A DNA stretch of 64,000 nucleotides from Dactylosporangium aurantiacum (GCF_000716715.1 NZ_JNYJ01000038.1:62001-126000); one strand, 5' to 3'; shown: positions 7,609-16,451, counted from the first letter of the stretch. Notes: generated by a model not told the origin, from the letters alone. Made by a program: numbers and translations.

Positions 7609-7683
7609 TCAGGGGCGGCAACACAGGCAGGTGGCCACGCGGCACAGGTCGACCGCGCGCCGTCTGGTGAGCAGCATGCTCAT
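7609..7683 (-). CDS. Polycysteine leader peptide (cysteine attenuator uORF)
   Basis: 24 residues: starts MSMLLTRRRAVDLCRVA and ends TCLCCRP. Four Cys codons, three in the last six residues, and the RRR-VDLCR core match the actinobacterial putative leader peptides known before sulfur genes. In mycobacteria such leaderless polycysteine frames sense charged tRNA-Cys. A TAGGCT -10 (7692-7697) lies 8 bases before the ATG, so the mRNA is leaderless here too. It lies 213 bases ahead of cysA on the same strand. Confidence 0.8.
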   Translation of the reverse strand: MSMLLTRRRAVDLCRVATCLCCRP

Positions 7684-7691
7684 GGTCAGGC

Positions 7692-7697
7692 AGCCTA
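7692..7697 (-). promoter_or_regulatory. -10 box of the Cys leader / rhodanese operon
   Basis: TAGGCT 8 bases before the leader ATG; transcription would start at or next to the A of the ATG. Confidence 0.6.
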
Positions 7698-7754
7698 GCA
7701 CCGTGTAACCGCCCGGCCCAGGGTCCGCTCGGTCACTGTCCCGCCGCGGGTGGG

Positions 7755-8525
7755 TTACTGACCGGTCAGGAGGACGTTCTTCGCCGACGCGATGACCAGC
7801 AGTCCCGAGTCGGTGGTCTCCGCGGAGTTGATCACCAGGTTGTACGGCAGGCCGGGCAGCTTGACGCTGACCTGGAGGCGGCTCTTGTTGGCCTGGATCA
7901 GGTCGTTGACGAACTTCGGCAGGTTGCCCTGGTCGGTGGTGACCGATTCGAGCTTGAGCCGGACCTTGCCCGCCTCGACGACCATGTTGCCGTTGGCGAT
8001 GATGGTGACCTTGAAGCCCTGGTACTGCACCGGGATGCGCAGCTCGATCTTGTTGTTGACGACCTTCACGTCGACGGCGGAGGGGTCCACGCCCTGCGGC
8101 AGGTTGGTGAACTCGAGCAGCTTGCGGACGTTGTCCCAGGTCATCGTGGCGCGGCCGGTGACCTCGCCGGCGACGACCTCGCCCGTGCCGTTCATCAGGT
8201 CGCGGGCGTCGGCCTTGACCGACTTGGCGTCCACGGTGAGGGCCTCGAGCTGCACGTTCTCGATCTGCGGCCGGGTGAGCCCGATCGTGATCTTCTCGTA
8301 CTCCCCGGCGAGCACCTGGGTGAGGAACGGGAAGCCGGCGATCTTCACCGCCGGGCCGGCGGCGTAGGTGACGGAGTTGGCCGCGAGCTGCTTGCGGGTC
8401 TCGTCGGCGATGCGGTCCCGCGCGGTGCTCGCCGCGATACGGTCCGCGACGAAGAGCACGCCGACCAGGACGACGGCCAGCACGACCAGGACGATGCCGA
8501 TCTTGGCTCCTCGACTCGCCGCCAC
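7755..8525 (-). CDS. lmeA: LmeA-family (DUF2993) lipid-binding protein
   Basis: 256 residues. One N-terminal membrane span (IGIVLVVLAVVLVGVLFVAD) precedes an extracytoplasmic DUF2993 domain, with characteristic GFPFLTQVLAGEYEKI and LPYNLVINSAE segments. In mycobacteria LmeA (Rv0817c) binds phosphoinositides and is needed for lipomannan elongation. The position between rhodanese and the GlnR-like gene matches that locus. An AAGGAG Shine-Dalgarno sits 4 bases before the GTG. Confidence 0.85.
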   Translation of the reverse strand: MAASRGAKIGIVLVVLAVVLVGVLFVADRIAASTARDRIADETRKQLAANSVTYAAGPAVKIAGFPFLTQVLAGEYEKITIGLTRPQIENVQLEALTVDAKSVKADARDLMNGTGEVVAGEVTGRATMTWDNVRKLLEFTNLPQGVDPSAVDVKVVNNKIELRIPVQYQGFKVTIIANGNMVVEAGKVRLKLESVTTDQGNLPKFVNDLIQANKSRLQVSVKLPGLPYNLVINSAETTDSGLLVIASAKNVLLTGQ

Positions 8526-8615
8526 GGCGCTCCTTCCTGATCCTGCGGGTGTTCTTGCGGGACGTACCCAGTCACCAGGATTTCCTACCCTGGCAACCTC
8601 GCGGCGGCGGCAGGA

Positions 8616-9554
8616 CTACAACAGGAGCAGGGTGCTGGCGACGTAGGCGGCCGGCGCGGCGAAGGCGAAGGCCCCGAGCGGCCCCTGGATGTGCCGGGCC
8701 AGGTACAGGGCGGGCTCGTCGCCGTCGATGACCCGGCTGGCCTCGGCGTAGCCGACGGACAGGTCGACCATGACCGCGACGATGGCGGTGGCCAGCCCGG
8801 CCAGGGCGCTCGGCAGCGGGGTGATGCCGGCCAGCAGGTTGCCGATGGCGCCGGCGGCGGCCGTGCCGACCATCGCGCCGAGCACGACGCCGGCGCCGCC
8901 GCGGGGCACCTGCGGGGCGATGCGGGGCAGCGCGACGATGGCGTCGGTGAGCCGGGCGATGAGGATCGCGATGCCGGCCGCGGCGAGGCAGGCGACGATC
9001 GCCTGGGTGCCGCGGGGGCTGCGGCCCAGGACGATGACGCTGGCGAAGGCGACCACGCCCAGGGTGACGACCAGCGACGAGCCGAGCGACTCGGTCACCC
9101 GCTGCCGGCCGGCGGGGCGGGTGAGCTGCCCGACGACGCCGACGATGAAGCCGGCGGCGGTGACGTACGCCAGCGGCGCGAGCGACGCCTCCCGGGTGAG
9201 CACCGCGGCCACGTCGGTGCCGATCGCGACCGCGATGCCGACGGCGGCCACGACCCGCGGGGCCGGCGGGCGGCTGGCGATGACCCAGACCCCGACGAAC
9301 AGGACCTGGACCCCGAAGATCACCACGGCGTAGGACTCGTGCGTGGTCTGCGCGCCGACGACCAGGCCGACGGTGAGCAGGGCGGCGAAGCCGGCGACGC
9401 CGAGGGAGACCATCCGCCGTACCGGCGGCCAGATCTCCGAACTGTCGGAAACTCCCGACTCGTCGACCTCCTCCCGGCGCCGGCGGCGGGGCGCCTGATC
9501 GGCGGCCGGGGGCCAGGCGCCGTGGTCCTCGGCGGAGGGCGGGGTAGCGGGCAC
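8616..9554 (-). CDS. Multi-span membrane protein of unknown function
   Basis: 312 residues from GTG 9554 (334 if the start is 9620). A Pro/Arg-rich cytoplasmic N-terminus of about 50 residues precedes roughly nine to ten hydrophobic helices rich in Val, Ala and Gly. No catalytic or transport motif recognised. It stands alone on the minus strand, divergent from the GlnR-like regulator across a spacer containing an AT-rich patch (9685-9740). The start is uncertain because neither candidate has a convincing Shine-Dalgarno or -10. Confidence 0.7.
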   Translation of the reverse strand: MPATPPSAEDHGAWPPAADQAPRRRRREEVDESGVSDSSEIWPPVRRMVSLGVAGFAALLTVGLVVGAQTTHESYAVVIFGVQVLFVGVWVIASRPPAPRVVAAVGIAVAIGTDVAAVLTREASLAPLAYVTAAGFIVGVVGQLTRPAGRQRVTESLGSSLVVTLGVVAFASVIVLGRSPRGTQAIVACLAAAGIAILIARLTDAIVALPRIAPQVPRGGAGVVLGAMVGTAAAGAIGNLLAGITPLPSALAGLATAIVAVMVDLSVGYAEASRVIDGDEPALYLARHIQGPLGAFAFAAPAAYVASTLLLL

Positions 9555-9826
9555 GCCCCGATGGTGCCAGAACGCCCCCGGCACGGGCAGCACCGGGCCG
9601 AGGAATCCGCGCCGCGCCACGGCGGAACGGGCCGGGTGTGGCTCACCCGACTGTCTCGATCTGGATTCCCGCTGGCCGCAAAACGTGAATACTCAGATAT
9701 TCTGTTGCAGGGATATACCCACAACCCTCCCGTCAGAGTGGCCGGGACGTAACCAAGCCGCCGCCCTGTCCGACGGGCGCCACAGCGCCCACTGCGAGAG
9801 GTGCGCCGCGGCCACGGAGGTGACTC

Positions 9827-10528
9827 GTGGAGATTCTGCTGCTGACCGCGGCTCCCGCGGGCCAGGTGGTCCTGCCCGGCCTGGACCTGCTGCCCCACAC
9901 GGTGCGCACCGCCCCCCGTGACGTCCGCACGCTGGTGAGCGGGCCGAGCCCCGACGCCGTCATCGTCGACGCCCGCACCGAGCTGGCCGACGCCCGTGCG
10001 ACCTGCCGCATGCTGCACGCCACCGGCCTCGGTGTGCCGCTGCTGGCGGTCGTCACCGAGGCGGGCCTCGTCGCCCTGCACGCCGACTGGGGCCTCGACG
10101 ACGTGATCCTGGCCAGCGCCGGCCCCGCCGAGATCGAGGCCCGCCTGCGCCTCGCCGTCGGCCGGCTCAACTCGGCCGCGGCCGCGAGCGGCGGCATGAT
10201 CAAGGCCGGCGAGCTGACCATCGACCCCGACACCTACGCGGCGAAGCTCAAGGGCCGCCCGCTCGACCTCACGTACAAGGAGTTCGAGCTGCTCAAGTTC
10301 CTGGCCCAGCACCCCGGCCGGGTCTTCACCCGCGACCAGCTGCTGCGCGAGGTCTGGGGCTACGACTACTTCGGCGGCACCCGCACGGTGGACGTGCACG
10401 TGCGGCGGCTGCGCGCGAAGCTCGGCTCGGAGTACGAGTCGATGATCGGCACGGTGCGCCAGGTCGGGTACAAGTTCGTGGTCCCGCCGTCGCGCCCGCT
10501 GCACGAGTCGGAGCCGGTAAGGGTCTGA
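9827..10528 (+). CDS. glnR: GlnR-like OmpR-family response regulator
   Basis: 233 residues. An atypical receiver (1-120; VIVDAR holds the Asp, but the usual acidic pocket DD is missing) precedes an OmpR-type winged helix (about 130-222; [35 protein letters not shown]). Actinobacterial GlnR is an orphan, phosphorylation-independent activator of nitrogen assimilation. No kinase is adjacent. Its position before mshD matches Rv0818. GGAGGT precedes the GTG start by 5 bases. Confidence 0.82.
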   Translation: MEILLLTAAPAGQVVLPGLDLLPHTVRTAPRDVRTLVSGPSPDAVIVDARTELADARATCRMLHATGLGVPLLAVVTEAGLVALHADWGLDDVILASAGPAEIEARLRLAVGRLNSAAAASGGMIKAGELTIDPDTYAAKLKGRPLDLTYKEFELLKFLAQHPGRVFTRDQLLREVWGYDYFGGTRTVDVHVRRLRAKLGSEYESMIGTVRQVGYKFVVPPSRPLHESEPVRV

Positions 10529-10530
10529 CC

Positions 10531-10536
10531 TAGACT
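10531..10536 (+). promoter_or_regulatory. -10 box for mshD
   Basis: TAGACT, 6 bases before the GTG start and 3 bases after the glnR stop, gives mshD its own leaderless transcript. Confidence 0.5.
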
Positions 10537-10542
10537 TCACCC

Positions 10543-11466
10543 GTGACCGTTGAGCGCCTGGACCATCTCTCCACCCCGCAGATCGACCAGGTGCTCGCGC
10601 TGAGCCAGGCGGCCGGCGACACCGACGGCGCGCTGCCGCTGTCCGAGCACGTGGTGCTGCACCTGCGGCACGGCGGCGAGGCCCGGGCCGTCCACCTGCT
10701 GGTGCGCGACGCCGCCGGCGCCGTGATCGGCTACGCGCACGTCGACACGACCGACTCGGTGGCGGGCGCCTCGGCGGAGCTGGCGGTGCACCCGCAGCAC
10801 CGGCGGCACGGCGCCGGGCGCGCCCTGGCCACCGAGGTGATCAAGGTGGCCGACGAGCGCGCCGGCGGCCGGCTGCGGCTGTGGGCGCACGGCGACCACC
10901 CGTCGGCGTCGGCGCTCGCGGTCAGCCTCGGCTTCGACCGGGCGCGGGTGCTGCTGCAGCTGCGGCGGTCGCTGTACGCACCACTGGACGAGGTCGACCT
11001 GCCCGAGGGCGTGACGCTGCGCGCCTTCCGGCCGGGCGAGGACGACGCCGCCTGGCTCGCGGTCAACGCCGCGGCGTTCGCCGACCACCCGGAGCAGGGC
11101 AGGTGGACCCTGGACGACCTGCGCGTGCGGCTGCGGGAGCCGTGGTTCGACCCGGAGGGCTTCCTGCTGGCGTTCCGCGGCGACCAGCTCGTCGGCTTCC
11201 ACTGGACCAAGATCCACGGCGATGTCGAGGATCACGCGCACGAGCCGATCGGCGAGGTGTACGTGCTGGGCGTCGCGCCTGGCGCGCACGGCGGCGGGCT
11301 GGGCCGGGCGCTGACCCTCGCCGGGCTGTGGCACCTGCGCTCGCGCGGGCTGGCGCAGGTCATGCTCTACGTCGACGAGGAGAACCGGCGGGCGGTGGCG
11401 CTGTATCAACGGCTCGGCTTCGTGCGCTGGGCCAGCGACGTCAGCTTCCAGCGGTCCCTGCCCTGA
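10543..11466 (+). CDS. mshD: Mycothiol synthase
   Basis: 307 residues with two GNAT acetyltransferase domains (about 1-145 and 155-307). The second holds the acetyl-CoA loop VLGVAPGAHGGGLGRAL and the typical FHWTKIH and YVDEENRRAVALYQRLGF motifs. It transfers acetyl from acetyl-CoA to Cys-GlcN-Ins, the last step of mycothiol synthesis. Presence of this gene by itself places the organism among mycothiol-making actinobacteria. Confidence 0.93.
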   Translation: MTVERLDHLSTPQIDQVLALSQAAGDTDGALPLSEHVVLHLRHGGEARAVHLLVRDAAGAVIGYAHVDTTDSVAGASAELAVHPQHRRHGAGRALATEVIKVADERAGGRLRLWAHGDHPSASALAVSLGFDRARVLLQLRRSLYAPLDEVDLPEGVTLRAFRPGEDDAAWLAVNAAAFADHPEQGRWTLDDLRVRLREPWFDPEGFLLAFRGDQLVGFHWTKIHGDVEDHAHEPIGEVYVLGVAPGAHGGGLGRALTLAGLWHLRSRGLAQVMLYVDEENRRAVALYQRLGFVRWASDVSFQRSLP

Positions 11467-11481
11467 GCGTGGAGCGGGCCG

Positions 11482-12243
11482 TCACACGGGCCTGATGGCG
11501 TCGGCCGGGTCGCGGTCCGGCGCCGCCGCCAGGGCCGCCTCGATGCTGCCCGCCGCCGCCAGCTCCCTGAGCGTGTGCGTGGTCGGCGGCAGCATCGTGA
11601 AGCGGCCGTCGGCGGCCTCGGCCGGCGCGCACCAGACCGTGTCGTCCGCCTCGCCGCCGACGTCCCTCGTGACCTGCCCCTCCGGCAGCGCGGCGAGGAA
11701 GAAGTACGTGTCGAAGCGGCGCGGCTCGAACTCCGGCGTGATCCAGCGCGACCACGGCTGCAGCAGGTCCGAGCGCAGCACCAGCCCGTTGCCGGCGAGG
11801 AACTCGGCGAAGCCCGTCTCCCGCGCGATCAGCGCCAGCCTGGCCCGCTCCCAGTCGGCGCCGCTCACGTCGCCGACGACGGTGTCCGCGTCGGCGCCGG
11901 CCAGCAGCACCCCGGACTCCTCGAACACCTCCCGGACCGCCGCGCAGACGACCGAGCGCGCCACCGACTCCTCCAGCCGCAGCCGCTGCGCCCACTGCGC
12001 CGGCGTCGGCCCCGCCCAGTCGGGCAGCACGGCGGCGTCCCGCGGGTCGACGCCGCCGCCGGGGAAGACGTACATCGACGCGGCGAACGCCATCGTGGGG
12101 ACCCGGCGCAGCAGGTACACCTCGAACGGCGGGCGCATGAGCACCACCGTGCTGGCGAGGCGGGGCTCCACCGGCACACCACCGGCCGCGGCGAACTGAC
12201 GGGCCTGCTCGGCCAGACCGGGTGGCAGACGGAACTCGACCAT
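11482..12243 (-). CDS. NUDIX hydrolase, NUDT19/RP2-like
   Basis: 253 residues. A NUDIX fold with the box split by an insertion: FPGGGVDPRD at about 56-65, then REVFEESGVLL at about 102-112, about 40 residues apart. This long insertion is typical of NUDT19-like acyl-CoA/CoA diphosphatases. Acts in the cytoplasm, probably on CoA or other nucleoside diphosphate derivatives. TAGTCT lies 6 bases before the ATG (leaderless). Convergent with mshD, 15 bases between stops. Confidence 0.85.
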   Translation of the reverse strand: MVEFRLPPGLAEQARQFAAAGGVPVEPRLASTVVLMRPPFEVYLLRRVPTMAFAASMYVFPGGGVDPRDAAVLPDWAGPTPAQWAQRLRLEESVARSVVCAAVREVFEESGVLLAGADADTVVGDVSGADWERARLALIARETGFAEFLAGNGLVLRSDLLQPWSRWITPEFEPRRFDTYFFLAALPEGQVTRDVGGEADDTVWCAPAEAADGRFTMLPPTTHTLRELAAAGSIEAALAAAPDRDPADAIRPV

Positions 12244-12252
12244 CCGCCCAGA

Positions 12253-12687
12253 CTAGGGCAGGTCCTGGGGGCGGGCCTCGTGACCGGGGCGGCCGTGGGT
12301 GCGGCGGCGCTCCTTCATCTCGGCCTCGTAGAGGTGCCGGCGGCCCTCGACGAGCTCGTCGCGCGCCTGCCGGTCCAGCTCCTTGAACAGCCCGTAGTAG
12401 TTGTCGTCGAAGTCCTCGACGATCTGGAACGTCCAGCGTCCGGCGATCACGTTGCGGCCCAGCAGGTCCGTCTCGATGCGCTCGGCGAGCTTGGCGTGGC
12501 CCGCGTCGCGGAAGAGCTGGACCGCGTCGTCGAGCATCAGGTCGGCGTGGCCGATCAGCTGGTGCAGGTCGTACAGGCGCCCGCGGGCCCGCTCGACGGT
12601 CTCCAATGCCTCGCTCAGCTTGCCCAGCGCCTCGACGGTGGTGTCGGAAACGCCGTCCGGCCTGCGGTGTTCTTCGTCTGCTCCCAC
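12253..12687 (-). CDS. Conserved helical protein of unknown function
   Basis: 144 residues, almost all helix, acidic, with the phrase LYDLHQLIGHADLMLDDAVQLFRDAGH and a WTFQIVEDFDDNYY segment. I do not recognise a named domain, but its compact, highly conserved-looking core suggests a true actinobacterial family. GTG start. It ends 9 bases from the NUDIX start on the same strand and is divergent from the oxidoreductase. Confidence 0.72.
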   Translation of the reverse strand: MGADEEHRRPDGVSDTTVEALGKLSEALETVERARGRLYDLHQLIGHADLMLDDAVQLFRDAGHAKLAERIETDLLGRNVIAGRWTFQIVEDFDDNYYGLFKELDRQARDELVEGRRHLYEAEMKERRRTHGRPGHEARPQDLP

Positions 12688-12725
12688 CTGGCTGGGGGTA
12701 CCCCGCCGGGCACTAGATTGAACGC

Positions 12726-13703
12726 ATGGCCGACCGCATTCGCTGGGGCATCCTGTCCACCGGCAGCATCGCGAGCACGTTCGTCGAAGATCTGCGCCTG
12801 CTGCCGGACGCCACGGTGACCGCCGTCGGCTCGCGCACCGCCGAGAGCGCCGAGCGGTTCGCGGCCAGGCACGGCATCCCGCGGGCGCACGGCTCGTGGC
12901 AGGCGCTGGTCGACGACCCCGAGGTCGACGCGATCTACGTGGCGACCCCGCACACCGCGCACTTCGACGCCACCATGCTGTCGCTGGCCGCCGGCAAGGC
13001 GACGCTGACGGAGAAGCCGTTCACGCTCGACGTGGAGTCCTCGGAGATCCTGGTGGAGACCGCCCGCAGCAGCGGGGTCTTCCTCATGGAGGCGATGTGG
13101 ACCCGCTGCATCCCGGCGGTGCGCCGGATGGTGGAGCTGGTCGCCGAGGGCGTGATCGGCGCGCCGACCGCGGTGCACGCCGACTTCGGCATGCAGGTGC
13201 CCTTCGACGAGGCGCACCGGCTGTGGTCGCGCAAGCTCGGCGGCGGCGGGCTGTATGACGTCGGGATATACCCGGTGACGTTCGCGCATCTGTTCCTCGG
13301 CGCCCCGTCCAGCGTGCAGGCGTGGGCGCGGATCAGCGAGGGCGGCATCGACCAGAACACGGGCATCCTGCTCGGCTACGACTCCGGCGCGGTCGCGGCG
13401 CTGACCTGCTCGCTGGTCGGCGACAGCTCGCGCCGGGCGACGATCACCGGCATGGAGGGCCGCATCGAGGTGCCGCGCGACTTCTTCCACCCGCAGGGCT
13501 TCACCGTCTGGCACGGCGACCGGGCCGAGACCGTGGACCTGCCGTTCGAGGGCGCCGGCTACCACTTCGAGGCCGCCGAGGTGCACCGCTGCCTGCGCGA
13601 AGGCCTCACGGAGAGCCCGTTGGTCCCGCTCGCCGACACGCTGGACATTTTGACCGTTCTGGATGTTGTACGGGTAAAGGTCGGTCTTGACTACTCCGGC
13701 TGA
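12726..13703 (+). CDS. Gfo/Idh/MocA-family NAD(P)-dependent oxidoreductase
   Basis: 325 residues. N-terminal Rossmann fold (GILSTGSIASTFVEDL), the EKPF motif at about residue 95 with its catalytic-region Lys, and a C-terminal beta-sheet domain with GGGGLYDVGIYP. Family enzymes oxidise sugars, inositols or dihydrodiols; the form resembles trans-1,2-dihydrobenzene-diol dehydrogenase-like members. Substrate unknown. TAGATT 6 bases before the ATG marks a leaderless start. Confidence 0.88.
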   Translation: MADRIRWGILSTGSIASTFVEDLRLLPDATVTAVGSRTAESAERFAARHGIPRAHGSWQALVDDPEVDAIYVATPHTAHFDATMLSLAAGKATLTEKPFTLDVESSEILVETARSSGVFLMEAMWTRCIPAVRRMVELVAEGVIGAPTAVHADFGMQVPFDEAHRLWSRKLGGGGLYDVGIYPVTFAHLFLGAPSSVQAWARISEGGIDQNTGILLGYDSGAVAALTCSLVGDSSRRATITGMEGRIEVPRDFFHPQGFTVWHGDRAETVDLPFEGAGYHFEAAEVHRCLREGLTESPLVPLADTLDILTVLDVVRVKVGLDYSG

Positions 13704-13731
13704 CGGGACCACCTGATCGTTCCCGCTTGGC

Positions 13732-13737
13732 TACCCT
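13732..13737 (+). promoter_or_regulatory. -10 box for the WXG-like/effector unit
   Basis: TACCCT, 7 bases before ATG 13745; predicts a leaderless transcript. Confidence 0.5.
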
Positions 13738-13744
13738 GCGCGAT

Positions 13745-14071
13745 ATGGCGAAGGAGATCCGGGCCGATCCCGCAGCGCTGAGCGATCTGGCGGACGCCAG
13801 CCTGGCCGCGGCCGAGCGGCTCGGCGACCAGTTCCGCGGCGGCTACCGGCACCTGCCGCTGCCCGCGTCGACCTTCGGCACCCTCGGCGGCGGCGCGGCC
13901 CTGCACGGCACGTGCGGCCTGGTCCTGACCGACGCCCAGAACGCGATCACGACGCTGGTCGCGGTCCTGGAGGGCGACGCGGACCGGCTGCTGCGCACGG
14001 CGTTCGCGTACCACGCCGCCGACCGCCATGCCGACCTGCGCATGGGCGACTCCCGCGGAGCGTCGGCATGA
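13745..14071 (+). CDS. Small WXG100/ESX-like helical protein, partner of the downstream effector
   Basis: 108 residues: a two-helix Ala/Leu-rich protein beginning MAKEIRADPAALSDLADASLAAAERLG, the typical opening of ESX-type secretion-associated proteins. The helix break has Gly and Thr in place of a clear WxG. It directly precedes the effector, and an in-frame ATG for the effector overlaps its stop. Likely role: co-secretion partner or chaperone for the type VII secretion system. The secretion machinery itself is not in the window. Confidence 0.7.
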   Translation: MAKEIRADPAALSDLADASLAAAERLGDQFRGGYRHLPLPASTFGTLGGGAALHGTCGLVLTDAQNAITTLVAVLEGDADRLLRTAFAYHAADRHADLRMGDSRGASA

Positions 14072-14216
14072 CGCCCCTCCGGCGGCGCGGTGCCGACGCG
14101 CCGGCTCCGCCGCGCGGCGGGAGGGCCGCCGCTGCGGTGCGGCAGCGGGACAGGGCGCCTGGCGCGCCGGATTCGCAGCGCGGCGGAGGGCGCTGCGAAT
14201 GGGCCACCAGGGCGGC

Positions 14217-14310
14217 GCGACTGCCGGGCGCAGCGGCGCGACTGCCGGGCGCAGCGGCGCGACTGCCGGGCGCAGCGGCGCGACTGCCGGGCGCAGCGGC
14301 GCGACTCGCG
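14217..14310 (+). repeat. 21-bp tandem repeat, 4.4 copies
   Basis: Four exact copies of a 21-base unit (GCGACTGCCGGGCGCAGCGGC), starting at 14217, 14238, 14259 and 14280, plus a partial fifth. The unit length is a multiple of three and reads ARLPGAA in the effector frame. It lies between the small helical gene and the likely effector GTG. The whole stretch 14072-14403 is Arg-rich if translated and otherwise shows nothing. Confidence 0.85.
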
Positions 14311-14403
14311 CGGCGGCGATCGCGGCGCAACGCTCTGCCGAGGGCTCGACGGGGCGCGGGCGCGGCAGCGCGCGAGCGACGCGGCCGGGGCAGGGGTGGC
14401 GGC

Positions 14404-16416
14404 GTGAGGACGGCGGTGGCCGAGGCGATCGTGGTCGACGACCTGTGGCGCATCGGGGCGCGGCCCGAGCTGCTCGACGCGGCGGCCGGCGTGTGGCGGG
14501 CGGCCGGCCGGGACGCGGCCGCGGCGCTGGCGATGCTGGACGCGGCGGCCCGGCCGGTGACCGGGGCCGGCTGGGCCGGGGACGCCGCCGACAGCTACCA
14601 GTGGCACCGCGGCCGGCTCGGCCGGGACCTCGACACGGTCGCCCGGGCGGCGCCGGAGGTCGCCGGGCGGTTCGAGGCGATGGCCGCGCTGCTGCGCCGC
14701 GGGCAGGACCTGCTCGACGAGGGCTGGCGCGGGATCGCCGCGCTGGTGCCGCACCGGCGGGGCGACGACGGCGTCCGGTTCAGCCCGGCGGACGAGGACC
14801 AGGCCGGCGCGGTCGGGCGGGCTGTCGCCGACGCGCGGGCGATCCGGGCGGAGGTCGTGCAGGCGCTGCTGGTCCACGACACGGCACTGCGGGCCGGCCG
14901 GCCCCGGTGGGTGTTGGTCGCGAACGGCTGGGGCGAGGTCGCCGCGGGGCGTGCGGAGGGGTGGCTGGCGGCCGCCGAGCCGGCGGGCGACCTGGACGTG
15001 ATCATGGCCGGCAGTGTCGTGGTCGACGCCGGGTCCGGCGGTGACGTGGTGACGGTGCGGACCGAGGCCGACGGGAGCCGGATCGTGCTCGTCGGCGGGG
15101 TGCCGGTGCGGGTGCCGGCCGGTGCTCGGCTGGTGGTGCGGGCCGGCGCCGGCGACGACGTCGTCCGGGTGGAGGGTGCCGGCGCGGTCACCGTGCTCGG
15201 CGGCGCGGGCGACGACACCATCGAGGGCGGCGCGGGCGACGACACGCTGATCGCCGGCGCGGGAGCCGACACGGTCCGCGCGGGCGCCGGCGACGACCTG
15301 GTGAGCCTCGGGCCGTGGCGGGGCGGTGCCCAGGCGCACGCCGAGACCGCCGAGCTCGGCGACGGCGACGACCGGCTCTGGGGCAGCGCCGGTGCCGAGC
15401 GGGCCGACGGCGGTGAGGGCGCCGACCTGCTGTTCGGCGGCGCCGGTGACGACGTGATCAGCGCTGGCGGCGGCAACGACACCGTCGACGGCGGCGAGGA
15501 CGGCGACCGGCTGGCCGGCGAGGGCGGCGACGACACGCTGTTCGGCGGCGAGTCGGCCGACTACCTCGACGGCGGCGCGGGCGACGACCACCTCGACGGC
15601 GGCGAGGGCGGCGACGTGCTCTACGGCCTGTCCGGCCGGGACACCCTGGCCGGCGGCGCGGGCGAGGACCACCTGGAGGGCGGCACCGGCGCGGACGTCC
15701 TCGACGGCGGGGCCGGCCAGGACGTGCTGTCCGGCGGCGGCGGCGACGACGTGCTGATCGGCGGTGCCGGCGATGACGTCGTGTACTGCGGTGCCGGCGC
15801 CGACGTGGTGCGCGGCGGTGAGGGCGCCGACACGGTGTACGGGCAGGGCGGGGACACCGCGGCGGGGGTCGAGACGCTGGTGTCGGTGTCCGCGTCGGGC
15901 GGGCTGGACGGCTTCGTGCGCATCCAGGGCGACGCCGGGTTCGTCGAGCGCGTCCAGGCCGACCTGGAGCTGCTCAGCGCCTCCCCCGACGGCCGGCAGA
16001 TGCTCGCCGCGCTGCAGGCGACGGGCACGCCGGTCGTCATCCAGCCGGAGGCGGGCGACAACGGCCACGCGCTGCCCGGGTCGCCGCCGGTGGTGCGGTA
16101 CAACCCGGCGTGGGGCGGCGTGCAGGAAGGGCGGCCGCCGGTGGTGACCCTGTTCCACGAGCTGGCGCACGTGTACGACTTCACGCACCGCACCACCGAC
16201 TCCCGGCCGTACAACGGCGGCAGCGGGCGCGACGTGGACAGCCACGGCGACCCGGTGGTCAACGCCGAACGGCAGGCGACCGGGTTGCCGATCGACGACG
16301 ACGGTGACCCCGCGACCGCCAACCGGATCGACCCGCGGCATCCGGTCGAGCTCACCGAGAACGGCCTGCGGGCGGAGATGCACCTGCCGCACCGCGACAC
16401 GTACGGCAACCCCTGA
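14404..16416 (+). CDS. Putative type VII-secreted effector: WXG-like N-terminus, RTX repeats, M91-type metalloprotease domain
   Basis: 670 residues from GTG 14404, which has AGGGG upstream. Residues about 1-130 are helical with a WAG turn (GAGWAGDAADSYQ), like LXG/WXG secretion domains. Residues about 250-490 are glycine/aspartate nonapeptide RTX repeats (GGAGDDTxx), expected to bind calcium outside the cell. Residues about 500-670 resemble Peptidase_M91/NleD-like effectors: HELAHVYD gives zinc ligands H585 and H589 and catalytic E586, followed by AERQATGLPI and TENGLRAEM. An in-frame ATG at 14068 overlaps the previous stop (ATGA, with GGAG) and would add 112 Arg-rich residues. No adjacent immunity gene is obvious. 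Confidence 0.78.
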   Translation: MRTAVAEAIVVDDLWRIGARPELLDAAAGVWRAAGRDAAAALAMLDAAARPVTGAGWAGDAADSYQWHRGRLGRDLDTVARAAPEVAGRFEAMAALLRRGQDLLDEGWRGIAALVPHRRGDDGVRFSPADEDQAGAVGRAVADARAIRAEVVQALLVHDTALRAGRPRWVLVANGWGEVAAGRAEGWLAAAEPAGDLDVIMAGSVVVDAGSGGDVVTVRTEADGSRIVLVGGVPVRVPAGARLVVRAGAGDDVVRVEGAGAVTVLGGAGDDTIEGGAGDDTLIAGAGADTVRAGAGDDLVSLGPWRGGAQAHAETAELGDGDDRLWGSAGAERADGGEGADLLFGGAGDDVISAGGGNDTVDGGEDGDRLAGEGGDDTLFGGESADYLDGGAGDDHLDGGEGGDVLYGLSGRDTLAGGAGEDHLEGGTGADVLDGGAGQDVLSGGGGDDVLIGGAGDDVVYCGAGADVVRGGEGADTVYGQGGDTAAGVETLVSVSASGGLDGFVRIQGDAGFVERVQADLELLSASPDGRQMLAALQATGTPVVIQPEAGDNGHALPGSPPVVRYNPAWGGVQEGRPPVVTLFHELAHVYDFTHRTTDSRPYNGGSGRDVDSHGDPVVNAERQATGLPIDDDGDPATANRIDPRHPVELTENGLRAEMHLPHRDTYGNP

Positions 16417-16417
16417 C

Positions 16418-16446
16418 CGGCGCGGCGCCGGACGGGCGCCGCGCCG
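16418..16446. terminator. Bidirectional terminator hairpin
   Basis: Perfect 12-base GC stem (16418-16429 with 16435-16446), 5-base loop, between the convergent effector and pit genes. There is no clear T-run. Confidence 0.6.
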
Positions 16447-16451
16447 CGGGG

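Noticed and set aside
14217..14310. CRISPR array
   Set aside because: 21-bp units are directly joined, with no unique spacers and no cas genes.
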